From NCBI GenBank assembly GCA_934351445.1, contig CAKRIZ010000001.1, positions 266,880 through 330,879 of the forward strand: a stretch of DNA of 64,000 bases, written 5' to 3'. Every line of letters begins with the position of its first letter. Positions within the stretch are counted from its first letter, which is position 1. The translations under genes were made by a program, and so were the position numbers. Shown here piece by piece: positions 27,698 through 36,977 of this stretch. Under the pieces are notes generated by a model. That model was given only the letters and a program-made list of their open reading frames with translations, made no database searches and had not been told where the DNA came from. This stretch comes from an uncultured Eubacterium sp. (lineage in GTDB: Bacteria; Bacillota; Clostridia; Lachnospirales; Lachnospiraceae).

Positions 27698-27732
27698 GTA
27701 AAAAATAAGGGAGAATATTTTCTACGATTTTT

Positions 27733-28188
27733 TTAATTAATAACTACGCCTTTACGAAGAATAATATTGGCATAGATTGCAGTCTCTCCGGTCATGATAA
27801 CAACCTTTGATTTTGCTCTGGTCTTGTCATAAAAGTCCCACTTGTTGATCTCTTCAAAGCACTTGTCACCACGCTCATCATGCTTTGCTACGATCTCCTT
27901 ATAGGTATCCCAGATCGGAGTCTTGGCATCATCACCCGGCTCTACAGCCATCAGTGTACAGGGCGGAACCATCACTCCATTTGCATCCGGATAGGTATCC
28001 AGAGGCATCACCTGAAGGATCGCATCCAGAATCTCTGGTACGCCGTGTCCATCCATACGGATGACAGGTGTATCAAATGAATGTCCGGGAAAATTGCCAT
28101 CACCGATCGTCAATTCATCGGTATGTCCCATCTCATCAAGAACCTTTAACAGTTCCGGTGATAAAATCGGCGGTATTCCTTTTAACAT
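27733..28188 (-). CDS. fucU: L-fucose mutarotase (RbsD/FucU family)
   Basis: 151 residues. Converts alpha- and beta-L-fucose so that the isomerase receives the right anomer. Motifs: MLKGIPPILSPELLKVLDEMGHTDE, IGDGNFPG (catalytic region), VIRMDGHGVPEILDAIL, and the end TGETAIYANIILRKGVV. It follows fucI by 17 nt. Confidence 0.95.
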   Translation of the reverse strand: MLKGIPPILSPELLKVLDEMGHTDELTIGDGNFPGHSFDTPVIRMDGHGVPEILDAILQVMPLDTYPDANGVMVPPCTLMAVEPGDDAKTPIWDTYKEIVAKHDERGDKCFEEINKWDFYDKTRAKSKVVIMTGETAIYANIILRKGVVIN

Positions 28189-28205
28189 GTTTTTATCCTC
28201 CTACA

Positions 28206-30014
28206 TTAGCGAATCGTCTTATATAAGGGGCCGTATGCAGCACATGCACGGAAGTCCTGTCCTTCCTTATCTGCGCCGAATGCGTTCCATGCGCTCGGAC
28301 GGTATACGTCAGCATCGGGAACATTGTGCAGACATACAGGGATACGCAGCATAGATGCCATTGTGATCAGGTCGGCACCGATATGTCCGTAGCTGATTGC
28401 TCCGTGGTTAGCGCCCCAGTTGTTCATTACATCGTAAGCAGTCTTGAACGGAGATCCGTCAACGCCATCGGTACGGGGAGCAAACCATGTACAAGGCCAT
28501 GTGTAGTCTGTACGCTTCCATAACTTATCAGAAACCTCTTCCGGCAGATCTACGGTCCAGCCCTCTACGATCTGTAATACAGGTCCGAGGTTCTTAACAA
28601 GGTTCAGACGGATCATGGTAGCGGGCATCTCTGTCTTGGTCTCAAAACGTGCAGAGTATCCGGCTCCACGGAAGTATCCATTATCAGCAGGGCACCACTC
28701 AACAGAATCCATGATCTTCTCGATGTCTGCATCTGTTACATCGTACCACTTCTTCATGGTAGGTGCACCGTTCTCATCGGTACATACACCGGAAGCATCC
28801 AGACAGCATGAACCGGAGTTGATCAGATGGATAAATCCGTCTGCCTCTTTTGCCTTGCCCTCGATCTCATAACCGGTTACACGCTTTACAGCGTCTCCTG
28901 ACCAGTAAGTACGAACATCTGCAAACATCTGTGCACGGTTGGTCAGCAGGTTCATGAACATCATGCCGGCACCGTTTAAGGTATCGTTCTCAGTAGCTAA
29001 TGTAAACGGCTCTCTTGCTCCGTTCCAGTCAAAGGATGTATTTAAGATTGCCTCAGGGAAATCACAGTTCGGCCAATGATCGGTCCACTGTCTCTGACCC
29101 TGGAAACCACCACAGATTGCGTTGTGTCCAACAGCCTCTTCGCCGCATCCTTCCGGAAGGTTCGGGTTGCCCTGATACAGATCCTCAATGATGACTGCCA
29201 TCTTTGCAGTGAACTCCCAATCCTTTTCCTTCTGCTCATCAGACTTCTTAACGAAATCAGGGTTCTTGTCATAGCCCTGCTTTGCATATTTCTTGATCCA
29301 TGCAAGAGCCTTCTGGTACTCATCCTCATTGTAGATGTGCTCTTCCATACGACGAAGGATCTCTACCTCATCGACAGACTCTACACGCATGCCAAGGTAC
29401 TCCTCGAAGAAGTCATGGTTGATGATAGATCCGCCGATACCCATACACTGGGAACCGATCTGCAAGTAAGACTTGTCTCTCATGGTAGCTGCTGCAACTG
29501 CTGCACGTCCGAAACGAAGCAGCTTCTCGATAACGTCAGCAGGAATTGTCTCGTCATCTGCCTCCTGAACGTCCTTGCCGTAGATACCGAATGCGGGAAG
29601 TCCCTTCTGTGTATATGTAGCTAATACAGATGCCAGATATACAGCTCCGGGTCTCTCTGTTGCGTTCAGTCCCCATACACCCTTGATTGTCAGGGGGTTC
29701 ATATCCATTGTCTCAGCGCCGTAGCACCAGCAGGGTGTTACAGATAAGGTGATTGCTACACCTTCCTTGCGGAACTTTGCCTCACATGCGGCAGCCTCTG
29801 CCACACGTCCGATTGTTGTATCCGCGATGATGACCTTTACAGGCTCACCGTTTGAATAACGTAAATTTTCCTCATATAATTTCTTAACGGCCTTAGCCAT
29901 TCCCATTGTCTGATCTTCCAGGGACTCACGCACCTTTAAGGGTCCTCTTCTACCATCAATGCAGGGTCTGATTCCGATTACCGGATAATCTCCAATGTAT
30001 CTGTTCTTTGCCAT
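28206..30014 (-). CDS. fucI: L-fucose isomerase
   Basis: 602 residues, full length. Isomerises L-fucose to L-fuculose with Mn2+ in the cytosol. N-terminus [21 protein letters not shown] and segments [23 protein letters not shown] and [17 protein letters not shown] are typical. Kinase and aldolase genes are not in the window, so the pathway must be completed elsewhere. Two operator-like dyads lie just upstream. Confidence 0.97.
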   Translation of the reverse strand: MAKNRYIGDYPVIGIRPCIDGRRGPLKVRESLEDQTMGMAKAVKKLYEENLRYSNGEPVKVIIADTTIGRVAEAAACEAKFRKEGVAITLSVTPCWCYGAETMDMNPLTIKGVWGLNATERPGAVYLASVLATYTQKGLPAFGIYGKDVQEADDETIPADVIEKLLRFGRAAVAAATMRDKSYLQIGSQCMGIGGSIINHDFFEEYLGMRVESVDEVEILRRMEEHIYNEDEYQKALAWIKKYAKQGYDKNPDFVKKSDEQKEKDWEFTAKMAVIIEDLYQGNPNLPEGCGEEAVGHNAICGGFQGQRQWTDHWPNCDFPEAILNTSFDWNGAREPFTLATENDTLNGAGMMFMNLLTNRAQMFADVRTYWSGDAVKRVTGYEIEGKAKEADGFIHLINSGSCCLDASGVCTDENGAPTMKKWYDVTDADIEKIMDSVEWCPADNGYFRGAGYSARFETKTEMPATMIRLNLVKNLGPVLQIVEGWTVDLPEEVSDKLWKRTDYTWPCTWFAPRTDGVDGSPFKTAYDVMNNWGANHGAISYGHIGADLITMASMLRIPVCLHNVPDADVYRPSAWNAFGADKEGQDFRACAAYGPLYKTIR

Positions 30015-30044
30015 TTTTTCATATCCTCCTTATATGTGCTATCT

Positions 30045-30091
30045 GCGCGAACCGTTTCGCGCTTCTGATATTTACATTGTAACCGTTTTCA
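30045..30091 (-). promoter_or_regulatory. Paired LacI/CcpA-like operators of the fuc operon
   Basis: Dyad 1 (30045-30062) reads GCGCGAAACGGTTCGCGC on the minus strand; dyad 2 (30078-30091) reads TGAAAACGGTTACA, a 13/14 match to the cre consensus TGWAARCGYTWNCW. Centres are about 31 bp apart and both share AAACGGTT. TACAAT overlapping dyad 2 may be the -10. Confidence 0.5.
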
Positions 30092-30142
30092 TCTGTCTTT
30101 TCTTGTGGAATAATGAAAAAAAATATGACAATATTCACCTGT

Positions 30143-30784
30143 TTATGAAAGCACCCAACGCTCATGAAGCTTTGAAAAATATGCCACCAACGGGCCTAAA
30201 AAGAACGCTGTAATCACGGTTCCAACGCCCAGATGTGCATTACTCCAACCGATGAACCCACTGCCGAGTGCCACGAGGATCACGAGTACACAGACCGCAT
30301 CCGTCCCGACACGCAGCGCGAAATACGGCACCGGGAAACGTTTCGCCAGCCCGAGTGCCAGAAAATCATACGGCGCCACACCCAGCTCTGCCACCTGATA
30401 CATTGCCAGACCAAACGTCAGTATCACCAGTGATACTGCCATGATAAGCAGACGCAGCGGCAATCCAGGTACCAGTGATGCGCCAAAGGTGCTATCCAGT
30501 ATCCATGTGACGAACTGCACGATATAACCAAGCAAAAACAGATTGATGATCGTACCGAGCCCGATATATTCCCTGCCCCATAACAGCTGGAAGATAAACA
30601 ACGCCACATTTAAGATCAGCTGATACGTTCCCAGTCCCATGCCAAGTCCCTCACTGATCGCCATGGCCGAGGCACAGAACGGATCGTTTCCCATCTGTGA
30701 AAAGCGCAGCAATGCGACTCCTAACCCCAGAACCAGATTGCCTAATATGACTGCTGCCAGTTTCCTTTTTGTAACATTTTTCAT
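30143..30784 (-). CDS. YczE/YitT-like membrane protein at the end of the B12 operon
   Basis: 213 residues with about five to six transmembrane helices. Motifs FSQMGNDPFCASAMAISEGLGMGLGTYQ and AELGVAPYDFLALGL repeat the 'xxxGxxPxD' pattern of the YczE/YyaS family. The function of the family is unknown. RBS AAAGGAGC lies 8 nt upstream, and the start is 19 nt after the ABC ATPase stop with no terminator between, so it is probably the last gene of the B12-riboswitch operon. Confidence 0.85.
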   Translation of the reverse strand: MKNVTKRKLAAVILGNLVLGLGVALLRFSQMGNDPFCASAMAISEGLGMGLGTYQLILNVALFIFQLLWGREYIGLGTIINLFLLGYIVQFVTWILDSTFGASLVPGLPLRLLIMAVSLVILTFGLAMYQVAELGVAPYDFLALGLAKRFPVPYFALRVGTDAVCVLVILVALGSGFIGWSNAHLGVGTVITAFFLGPLVAYFSKLHERWVLS

Positions 30785-30803
30785 TTGTCTGCTCCTTTAT
30801 CAA

Positions 30804-31895
30804 TCACAATTTTCCGGCTGCCTGCGCATAGGCGAACAGTTCACTGTTTGCCTGTTCCATACTGCCAAAGCGCTCTCTCGCACAGATCACCGTCTGACAA
30901 CAGTCTATCAGTTTCTTCGCCTGCGTCAAGCATTTCCCGTCAACCGGCTCAAACGCAGCCGCCTCCACAACCTCTGCCGCCAGTGCATGTGCGACCGGAG
31001 CATCCAGATCGTTCGCATACAGGATGCCCGTGGCAAATGGAATATTCTGCCGCTGAAGCCTGCGGTAGACCTCCCTGCCACTGCCATTCCCACCGATCAC
31101 AAATACCTGTGGCTGCCCAGTCGGGGCAGGCAGTTCCAAAACATCTGTCTGCTCATCGTAGCTGCCTGCCGTAATATCAAATAACGCCGCAACCTCTCCT
31201 GATGTGAACACCTCCTCCGGTGTACCAAACCGGTATACCCTGCCATTCCGGATACACAACAGATGATCTGACACCCGTCTGGCCAGTTCCAGTTCATGTA
31301 ATGACAGAATCACAGCCATTTTTTTGCATCTGCATAATTGCTGTAAAATGGATAAAAACTCCAGTTTGTAGCGTATATCCAGATACGAAGTCGGTTCGTC
31401 TAATATCAGCAGCTCCGGTTCCTGTGCGATCGCGCGCGCGAGCAGCACCCGCTGCCTCTGCCCGTCACTGATCCGTGTAAACAGCCTTTCACGCAGATCA
31501 AGGACACGCACCAGCTCCATCGCTTCCTCCACAACCCGGTGATCCTGTCCTGATAAGATGCCGAACCGCCCGGTATATGGATAACGGCCGGTCTCAACGA
31601 CCTGCTCACAGGTCATAAGCTCTGCCTGCAGCCGTCCCGTCAGCAGTACAGACATCTGTCTGGCGCGTGTCTCCCGCGGCATTCCAGCCAGATCCTGTGC
31701 ATTCAGGCAGAGCACACCCCCCAGCGGCCGCAGCTGCCCGGCAATGCTCCCTAGCAGCGTCGATTTACCTGCTCCATTGGGGCCGATCAGCGTCAGGATC
31801 TCTCCCCGCTCCAATGTAATCGTAATATTTTTTACAACCGGTGTCCTGTCATAGCCGACACACAGCTCTGTTGTGAAAAAATAGGATTCGTTCAT
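30804..31895 (-). CDS. FecE/BtuD-type ABC ATPase with C-terminal extension
   Basis: 363 residues. The first 250 form a vitamin B12/siderophore-type ATPase: Walker A GPNGAGKST, signature ISDGQRQRV, Walker B LLILDEPTSYLD, H-loop LSLHELELA. An extra domain of about 110 residues follows, starting at QPQVFVIGGNGSGREVYRR and looking like a nucleotide-binding Rossmann half (GGNGSG). This extension is absent from canonical BtuD/FecE (about 250-260 aa). Partner permease is the next gene upstream. Confidence 0.9.
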   Translation of the reverse strand: MNESYFFTTELCVGYDRTPVVKNITITLERGEILTLIGPNGAGKSTLLGSIAGQLRPLGGVLCLNAQDLAGMPRETRARQMSVLLTGRLQAELMTCEQVVETGRYPYTGRFGILSGQDHRVVEEAMELVRVLDLRERLFTRISDGQRQRVLLARAIAQEPELLILDEPTSYLDIRYKLEFLSILQQLCRCKKMAVILSLHELELARRVSDHLLCIRNGRVYRFGTPEEVFTSGEVAALFDITAGSYDEQTDVLELPAPTGQPQVFVIGGNGSGREVYRRLQRQNIPFATGILYANDLDAPVAHALAAEVVEAAAFEPVDGKCLTQAKKLIDCCQTVICARERFGSMEQANSELFAYAQAAGKL

Positions 31896-31951
31896 ACATG
31901 TCTCTTCCTTGTTTTATTTATATCCTACGTAATCTGCCTGATCTGATCCGC

Positions 31952-33007
31952 CTAGTGGCCATCTCTCTTCCGGTGCATCATCACCCACAGCACAACCGGC
32001 GCACCAAACACCGCTGTCACGGTACTGATACTCAATTCCGTCGGTGCAAACACCGTCCGTGCAATCAGGTCACACAACAGACAGAACACACTGCCGCCGA
32101 GAAAACATGCCGGTATCATCAGGATCGGCTGGTTGCTGCGGAACAGATATTTGATCAGCTGCGGCACCGCGATGCCAACAAATGAGATCGGTCCTGCATA
32201 GGCGACCACACATGCTGATAATACGCTGGATAACAGGATCAGCCCTACACGCAGCGCACGGACATTGACACCCAGGTTCTGCGCATAGCCCTCACCGAGC
32301 AGATAAGCCCCCATCGGCTTTGCCAGTAAAAACACGAGCACGGATACGACTGCCACTACAACTGCCATCACCGGCAGACTGCCCCACGCCATGCCGGAAA
32401 AGCTGCCCTTCGACCAGTTATGCAGATTCACGATATCTGCATCATCGGCAAATGTAACGACAAAGTCTGTAACCGCCGAACAGATATAACCGATCATGAC
32501 ACCGCAGACAACGAGCATCGACATCTGATGCACGCGTCTGGCTGCCAACAGGACAAATCCGGTGACGAGCATTGCCCCCGCAAATGCCGTCACAATCAGC
32601 AGCGCAGAACTCACTCCCGCTGTATTTCCGAGCAGAAATACCATCACAAGCGACACGGTCAGCTTGGCTCCGGAGGAAATACCGAGCACGAACGGACCTG
32701 CGATCGGGTTGTGGAAAAATGTCTGCAGCAGATACCCGGCCAGTGCCAGTGCCCCGCCGAGGATCAATACTGCCACTGCCCTGGGCAGCCTGATATTCCA
32801 TACGATACCATATACGGTATCACTGACCGCCCCGCCACTCACGCAGGCATACAATTCTCCCGGTGTAACCGGCACACTGCCGATTCCGATATTCAGTAAA
32901 AAAAATACAATCACACCCACTGCCAGCGCTGCAAATGCAGCAGCCGGCCGTGCGTGTGTGTGGCTGTGTCCCTGTATGTTTCCCGGATGTTTCTCCGCAA
33001 GTATCAT
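31952..33007 (-). CDS. FecCD-family ABC permease
   Basis: 351 residues with about ten helices, matching BtuC/FecD. Motifs: RLPRAVAVLILGGALALAGYLLQTFFHNPIAGPFVLGISSGA and the cytosolic coupling region near GEGYAQNLGVNVRALR, plus SFVGIAVPQLIKYL. Imports corrinoid, heme or siderophore in the family; the B12 riboswitch upstream favours a corrinoid or cobalt-tetrapyrrole. Confidence 0.92.
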   Translation of the reverse strand: MILAEKHPGNIQGHSHTHARPAAAFAALAVGVIVFFLLNIGIGSVPVTPGELYACVSGGAVSDTVYGIVWNIRLPRAVAVLILGGALALAGYLLQTFFHNPIAGPFVLGISSGAKLTVSLVMVFLLGNTAGVSSALLIVTAFAGAMLVTGFVLLAARRVHQMSMLVVCGVMIGYICSAVTDFVVTFADDADIVNLHNWSKGSFSGMAWGSLPVMAVVVAVVSVLVFLLAKPMGAYLLGEGYAQNLGVNVRALRVGLILLSSVLSACVVAYAGPISFVGIAVPQLIKYLFRSNQPILMIPACFLGGSVFCLLCDLIARTVFAPTELSISTVTAVFGAPVVLWVMMHRKRDGH

Positions 33008-33049
33008 AGGTATCCCCTTTTTTCCTATCTGATATAGGTTTTTATACGT

Positions 33050-34258
33050 TTATTTTAACGGATAGATATATCTCATCTCATGCGCCCGGTCACCCGAAAA
33101 GATTGCGTGCAGATCCTCAATAAATGCACCTGCAGACATCGTATGCTGATACATATCATTCGTTGTACACCAGACATTGCCGCTCTGTACTGCTTTAAAA
33201 TCGCGGAGCATGGCACTCTTTGCCACCAGATCACCGACACTGCCCAGTTCACCGTCAATCGTGCTGTTGTAGATCAGGCAATCCGCATTTTTTGCAGTTG
33301 CATAAAATTCTTCCATTGTCATATTCACGGATGATTTATGATCTGTGTCAGATCCAAGATCGTCAAACACATAGGTTCCACCTGCCAGTTTGATCATCTG
33401 TGGCACATAATCTGCGGTTTTCCGCACATTCACGGTTCCGTTCGTCGTCAGGTAGAAAAATGCCACGGTCTGTCCCGTCGGTGTATCATCCTGCATCATG
33501 CGGTCGAGAATCTGTGTCTGCTCTGCAAACGCTGCATCTGCCTGAGTTTCCCTGCCCAGAAGTGCACCGTAAAACCGGATCCACTCTACACGCCCTAACG
33601 GATGCGTCTCATAGCTGGAATAATCAATCAACGTAGGTATCCCAAATTCAGCCAGCTTCTCCACAACCTCGGGGGCATGTGTAATCATCGTATTCTCGAT
33701 CGCCAGGCTGCAGCCCTCGGATACGATCAATTCATAATCAGGCATGCTGTATTTTCCGGCATAGATCATCCGGCCGTCCTCCATCGCAGTGCGGGCTTCT
33801 TCTATATACCAGCCCTCCTCCTGCTGACCCGAGAATCGAATCGTATCAATCGCATCCAGCTCCCGGAACAGATCCATCGCTGCCGACGCAACCAGATACA
33901 GATGGTCGAGCGGCCTGTGCAGCACTGTAATCCCATCATCCAGTCCTTCCGGTGTCTGCGCTCCTTCCGGAACAACCAGAAATCTGGCGCCGTCTACCTT
34001 TGTTGTGAGCATCACATAGCCACCCTCATAATGATCCACGGTAAACTGCGTGGCATATTCTGTTTTCATGCGATCCTTATACACCAGTGATCCTGCTGCC
34101 TGCGCGGCCGTCTCCTGTCCTGTCGCTGCCTGTGCCGGCATCTCCACCTGATTTTCGTCAGATGCAGAAGAAGGACTGCCGCAGCCTATAAGCCCCAGCA
34201 GTCCTGCCAATACCAGTATCAGAGATCCGATCACCTGTATCTTTCTTCTATTTTTCAT
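33050..34258 (-). CDS. ABC importer substrate-binding lipoprotein (BtuF/FepB type)
   Basis: 402 residues. Lipoprotein signal with lipobox LIGC near residue 26, Q/A-rich linker, then a class III binding protein (LVVPEGAQTPEGLDDGITVL, SAAMDLFRELDAIDTIRFSG, SLAIENTMITHAPEVVEKLAEFGIPTLIDYSSYETHPLGRVEWIRFYGALLG). The start ATG shares its A with the stop of the preceding lipoprotein gene (TAATG). It supplies substrate to the FecCD/FecE pair. Confidence 0.92.
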   Translation of the reverse strand: MKNRRKIQVIGSLILVLAGLLGLIGCGSPSSASDENQVEMPAQAATGQETAAQAAGSLVYKDRMKTEYATQFTVDHYEGGYVMLTTKVDGARFLVVPEGAQTPEGLDDGITVLHRPLDHLYLVASAAMDLFRELDAIDTIRFSGQQEEGWYIEEARTAMEDGRMIYAGKYSMPDYELIVSEGCSLAIENTMITHAPEVVEKLAEFGIPTLIDYSSYETHPLGRVEWIRFYGALLGRETQADAAFAEQTQILDRMMQDDTPTGQTVAFFYLTTNGTVNVRKTADYVPQMIKLAGGTYVFDDLGSDTDHKSSVNMTMEEFYATAKNADCLIYNSTIDGELGSVGDLVAKSAMLRDFKAVQSGNVWCTTNDMYQHTMSAGAFIEDLHAIFSGDRAHEMRYIYPLK

Positions 34259-35181
34259 TAGTTATCCTCTGCCACTGCTGTCTCTGAGTGAAAGGTCAAC
34301 TTATACTCGATCTCATGCGGCTGGCTCATCGCAACGGTATCCCCGATCACTGTGACCGGTGTATCGAGTGCCGCCACAGGTATCTCGAATACAGAATTGC
34401 CCTCTGTGTTGACCGGAAGATATTTCTCACCATCCACGAGCATATAATCATAGTTGGGACTGCTCCAGATGACTGTCGCCGTGATCTGGCCTCCATCTAC
34501 TTTTACAGCAGCCGGTGACTCAATGTACGCCCTGCCACTGCCACCTTCAAAGGTGACATCCATCGTATAACTTCCATCCTCCAGCGATGCAGCGGTATCC
34601 TTCTGGTCTGCTGCATCCTCTGAAGCCGGAGTCACATCCGTCACAGATACCTTATGGTCATACCAGGTTCCCTTGGTACCAATAAGCGCGAGGTCAAACT
34701 CCTCATCCAATGCCGGAACCGGGACATCAAAGCCGTTCACTTCTTCACTCATGCCATCTTCATAAGTGACTGTATCCACCGTAGGTTCCAGCAGCCGGGC
34801 ATCGTCTTTTTGCGCATCTGCCGCCAGTCCGGGATAGAGATTCACGATATTTTTTGAAGTCAGTGAAATATGAATCGTCATCTCACCGTCCTTCACTGTC
34901 AGCGTTCCTTTTCCATCACATGCCTCGTTTACATGGAACATCGTGCTGTCTGTCTGAAATCTGGCCGTATAGACACCATCTGCAAGCGCGGTCTCCTGTG
35001 TCTGTCCTGCTTCATCAGACGCAGCTTCACTGTCTGCCTGATCATCCGTCTGTTCCGCCGTATCTGCGGTCTGCTGTACATCCTGCGGTGTCTCCTGTGT
35101 CTCACCACTGTTACTGCCGCATCCAAATAATAAGGTACTCGTCAGCAATAATACACTGACTGCTGCTGTCATTCTCTTCAT
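34258..35181 (-). CDS. Two-domain surface lipoprotein of the B12 operon, function unknown
   Basis: 307 residues: lipobox LFGC near residue 21, then about 45 residues rich in Q, T, E, D. Two similar beta-rich domains follow, about 68-170 (LADGVYTARFQTDSTMFHV...) and 192-300 (LEDGSYTMDVTFEGGSGRAYI...). Both open with a 'DGxYT' strand, have a GxTxVxDGxM/I turn and end in a hydrophobic strand, recalling NEAT-like beta sandwiches that bind heme, though no definite heme motif is seen. It sits between the chelatase and the binding-protein genes, suggesting a tetrapyrrole- or metal-capturing accessory. Confidence 0.75.
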   Translation of the reverse strand: MKRMTAAVSVLLLTSTLLFGCGSNSGETQETPQDVQQTADTAEQTDDQADSEAASDEAGQTQETALADGVYTARFQTDSTMFHVNEACDGKGTLTVKDGEMTIHISLTSKNIVNLYPGLAADAQKDDARLLEPTVDTVTYEDGMSEEVNGFDVPVPALDEEFDLALIGTKGTWYDHKVSVTDVTPASEDAADQKDTAASLEDGSYTMDVTFEGGSGRAYIESPAAVKVDGGQITATVIWSSPNYDYMLVDGEKYLPVNTEGNSVFEIPVAALDTPVTVIGDTVAMSQPHEIEYKLTFHSETAVAEDN

Positions 35182-35207
35182 TTTCTAATACATCCTTTTT
35201 CTATTTC

Positions 35208-36473
35208 CTATTTCATAGCTGCTGCTGTGTGCGCCACATACAACTGCTGGATCGCATCGATCTCTCCCAGACCTGCGATCTGTGTATCTACACTGTCAAA
35301 GTCTCCGCTTGCCTCAAACATGCTCTTCCATGAATCGTCATCATCACCGGCCATATCATTATTGGCATGATCTCCTGCAACAACCATCAGCGGGCGGAGG
35401 ATCACTTTCTTATATCCGGCTTCTTTCACTGCCTCAATCACGGCCTCACATGCAGTCTCCTCAGGCTCGCCCTCTACCGTTCCGATAAATACGTTTTTAT
35501 ATCCCAGATCACCCATCTGTGTCTGCATCTGGCTGTAAGACACCTTTGCAGTATGGGAGGTACCATGACCCATAAATACAAACGCGGTACCGTCTGCCTC
35601 TGCTGCATCCAGGCTGTCATACCCTGCATCAGCTACTGCCTCAGAAGTAATCGCCTCGGCAACTGCTTTCTTGTCATCATTAATGACTGTCGCATCACTT
35701 CCAACCTCTCCGAGCAGCGGCTCTGCGATCTTTACAGATTCAAACTGATCCTTATAAGATTCCACTGCCCCTGACAATTCATCATACTCCGCACCATGCA
35801 TCAGATGTGTCGGCTGAACGACCAGATTCTTGACACCGTTATCCACTGCACGCTGCAACGCCTGATCCATGTTATCAATATGTTCATCATCACGTGCCTG
35901 TACATGGTTGATAATGATCTGTGCGGTAAATGCACGTCTGACTGACCAGTCGGGATTTGCCTCCTGGATCGCATCCTCGATACCCTTGATATCTGCTACA
36001 CGGCTGTCGTTGAACGAAGTACCAAAGCTCACCACAAGGATCTCGTTCTCACCGATGTCATCCTGATTGCGGGGATCATCCTTGGATGCATCTCCGGTAT
36101 CTCTGCCGAAATAGTCAGGATCTGCATTCTCACCCTCTACAAGTGCCTTCTGTGCATCTGTCAGGGCATCCCATGCTTCCTTCGCTGCTGCACACTGTGC
36201 ATCTGTATCATCTGTACGCTCCTGTACGTAAATTGCATCAATCAATGCTGCCACCTCATCTGCTGCCTTCTGATCCGCATCCGCATCATCTTCTGTATCC
36301 TGATCCTCCTGCGTATCATCTGTTGTCTCATCTGTCGTTTCTGTGTCACTGTCTGCCTGCTGTGTGTCCTCTGTCTGCTGCGTGGACGCCTCCTGCTTGC
36401 TGCCGCATCCAGCCAGCCCCAGTGAAGCTGTGAGTGTCAGTGCTAACATCATTACTACTACTTTCTTTTTCAT
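35208..36473 (-). CDS. cbiK: Exported lipoprotein CbiK-type sirohydrochlorin cobaltochelatase
   Basis: About 421 residues from ATG 36473 (GGAGG 9 nt upstream). Lipobox LAGC, a Q/T/D/E-rich linker, then a small helical spacer of the 'EAWDALTDAQKALV' kind found in clostridial surface proteins. From residue about 128 there is a complete CbiK fold: VVSFGTSFNDSR, QPTHLMHGAEYDE, FMGHGTSH, and LRPLMVVAGDHANNDMAGDDDDSW, which contain the metal-binding His residues. CbiK inserts Co2+ into (siro)hydrochlorin and is normally cytosolic; here the signal puts it outside the membrane. First gene after the B12 riboswitch. Confidence 0.9.
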   Translation of the reverse strand: MKKKVVVMMLALTLTASLGLAGCGSKQEASTQQTEDTQQADSDTETTDETTDDTQEDQDTEDDADADQKAADEVAALIDAIYVQERTDDTDAQCAAAKEAWDALTDAQKALVEGENADPDYFGRDTGDASKDDPRNQDDIGENEILVVSFGTSFNDSRVADIKGIEDAIQEANPDWSVRRAFTAQIIINHVQARDDEHIDNMDQALQRAVDNGVKNLVVQPTHLMHGAEYDELSGAVESYKDQFESVKIAEPLLGEVGSDATVINDDKKAVAEAITSEAVADAGYDSLDAAEADGTAFVFMGHGTSHTAKVSYSQMQTQMGDLGYKNVFIGTVEGEPEETACEAVIEAVKEAGYKKVILRPLMVVAGDHANNDMAGDDDDSWKSMFEASGDFDSVDTQIAGLGEIDAIQQLYVAHTAAAMK

Positions 36474-36521
36474 TTTTATGTCCTCCTTGTGGTATTTCGT
36501 ACCAGACCTCACTTACAGGTA

Positions 36522-36558
36522 TAATAAAAACCCTCTACTGCTATCAGGTAAAGGGTCT
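36522..36558 (-). terminator. Attenuator of the B12 riboswitch
   Basis: Minus strand ACCCTTTAC...GTAGAGGGT followed by TTTTTATT, between aptamer and cbiK; consistent with transcription termination on ligand binding. Confidence 0.8.
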
Positions 36559-36634
36559 GCACGCAAAGAAAACTGAAAAATGAATGGTCATCACTGTGAG
36601 CCTTTTCAGTCCTTATGTACAACCAGTTACTCGT

Positions 36635-36835
36635 GGTCTGAAACGAAATGATTCCTCTCGTTACGGTACAGCACTCAGGCAGGTCTCCCGACTCATAGAT
36701 CCACGCATCCGCCATCTTCCCAGTCTCCCAGTGATATCTCGGCCTCTGCTCCCTAATTACGGTGACGAGTTCGTACAGGACTTGCACCTGTTTCCCTTTT
36801 CACCGGAACTGGTCTGAATATATCCCAGCTTCTTC
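36635..36835 (-). promoter_or_regulatory. Cobalamin riboswitch
   Basis: Minus strand shows the conserved order: GGTGAAAAGGGAA, ACAGGTGCAAGTCCTGT, GGGAGCAGAGGCCGAGA, CACTGGGAGACTGGGAAG, GATGGCGGATG and the later GAGTCGGGAGACCTGCCTG. These match the B12-box and core stems. It controls the six-gene operon 36473 to 30143. Confidence 0.93.
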
Positions 36836-36945
36836 TAACTGCTTCTCAGACCCTTCCGACACCTCAGCACTCTATATGCAATTTTCTGCAATTCGTATGC
36901 ATTCTATCACAACTCATCTGATGATGCAACCAGAAATTTGTAACA

Positions 36946-36977
36946 GTTACCGGAACGAGGTACGAGTGAACAGTAAC
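36946..36977 (-). repeat. Element B end, reverse copy
   Basis: 32 bp matching (31/32) the reverse complement of the left end of the 134-bp MITE at 13148; ends in GTGAACAGTAAC. No target duplication was found here. Directly abutted by a degenerate repeat A. Confidence 0.75.
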
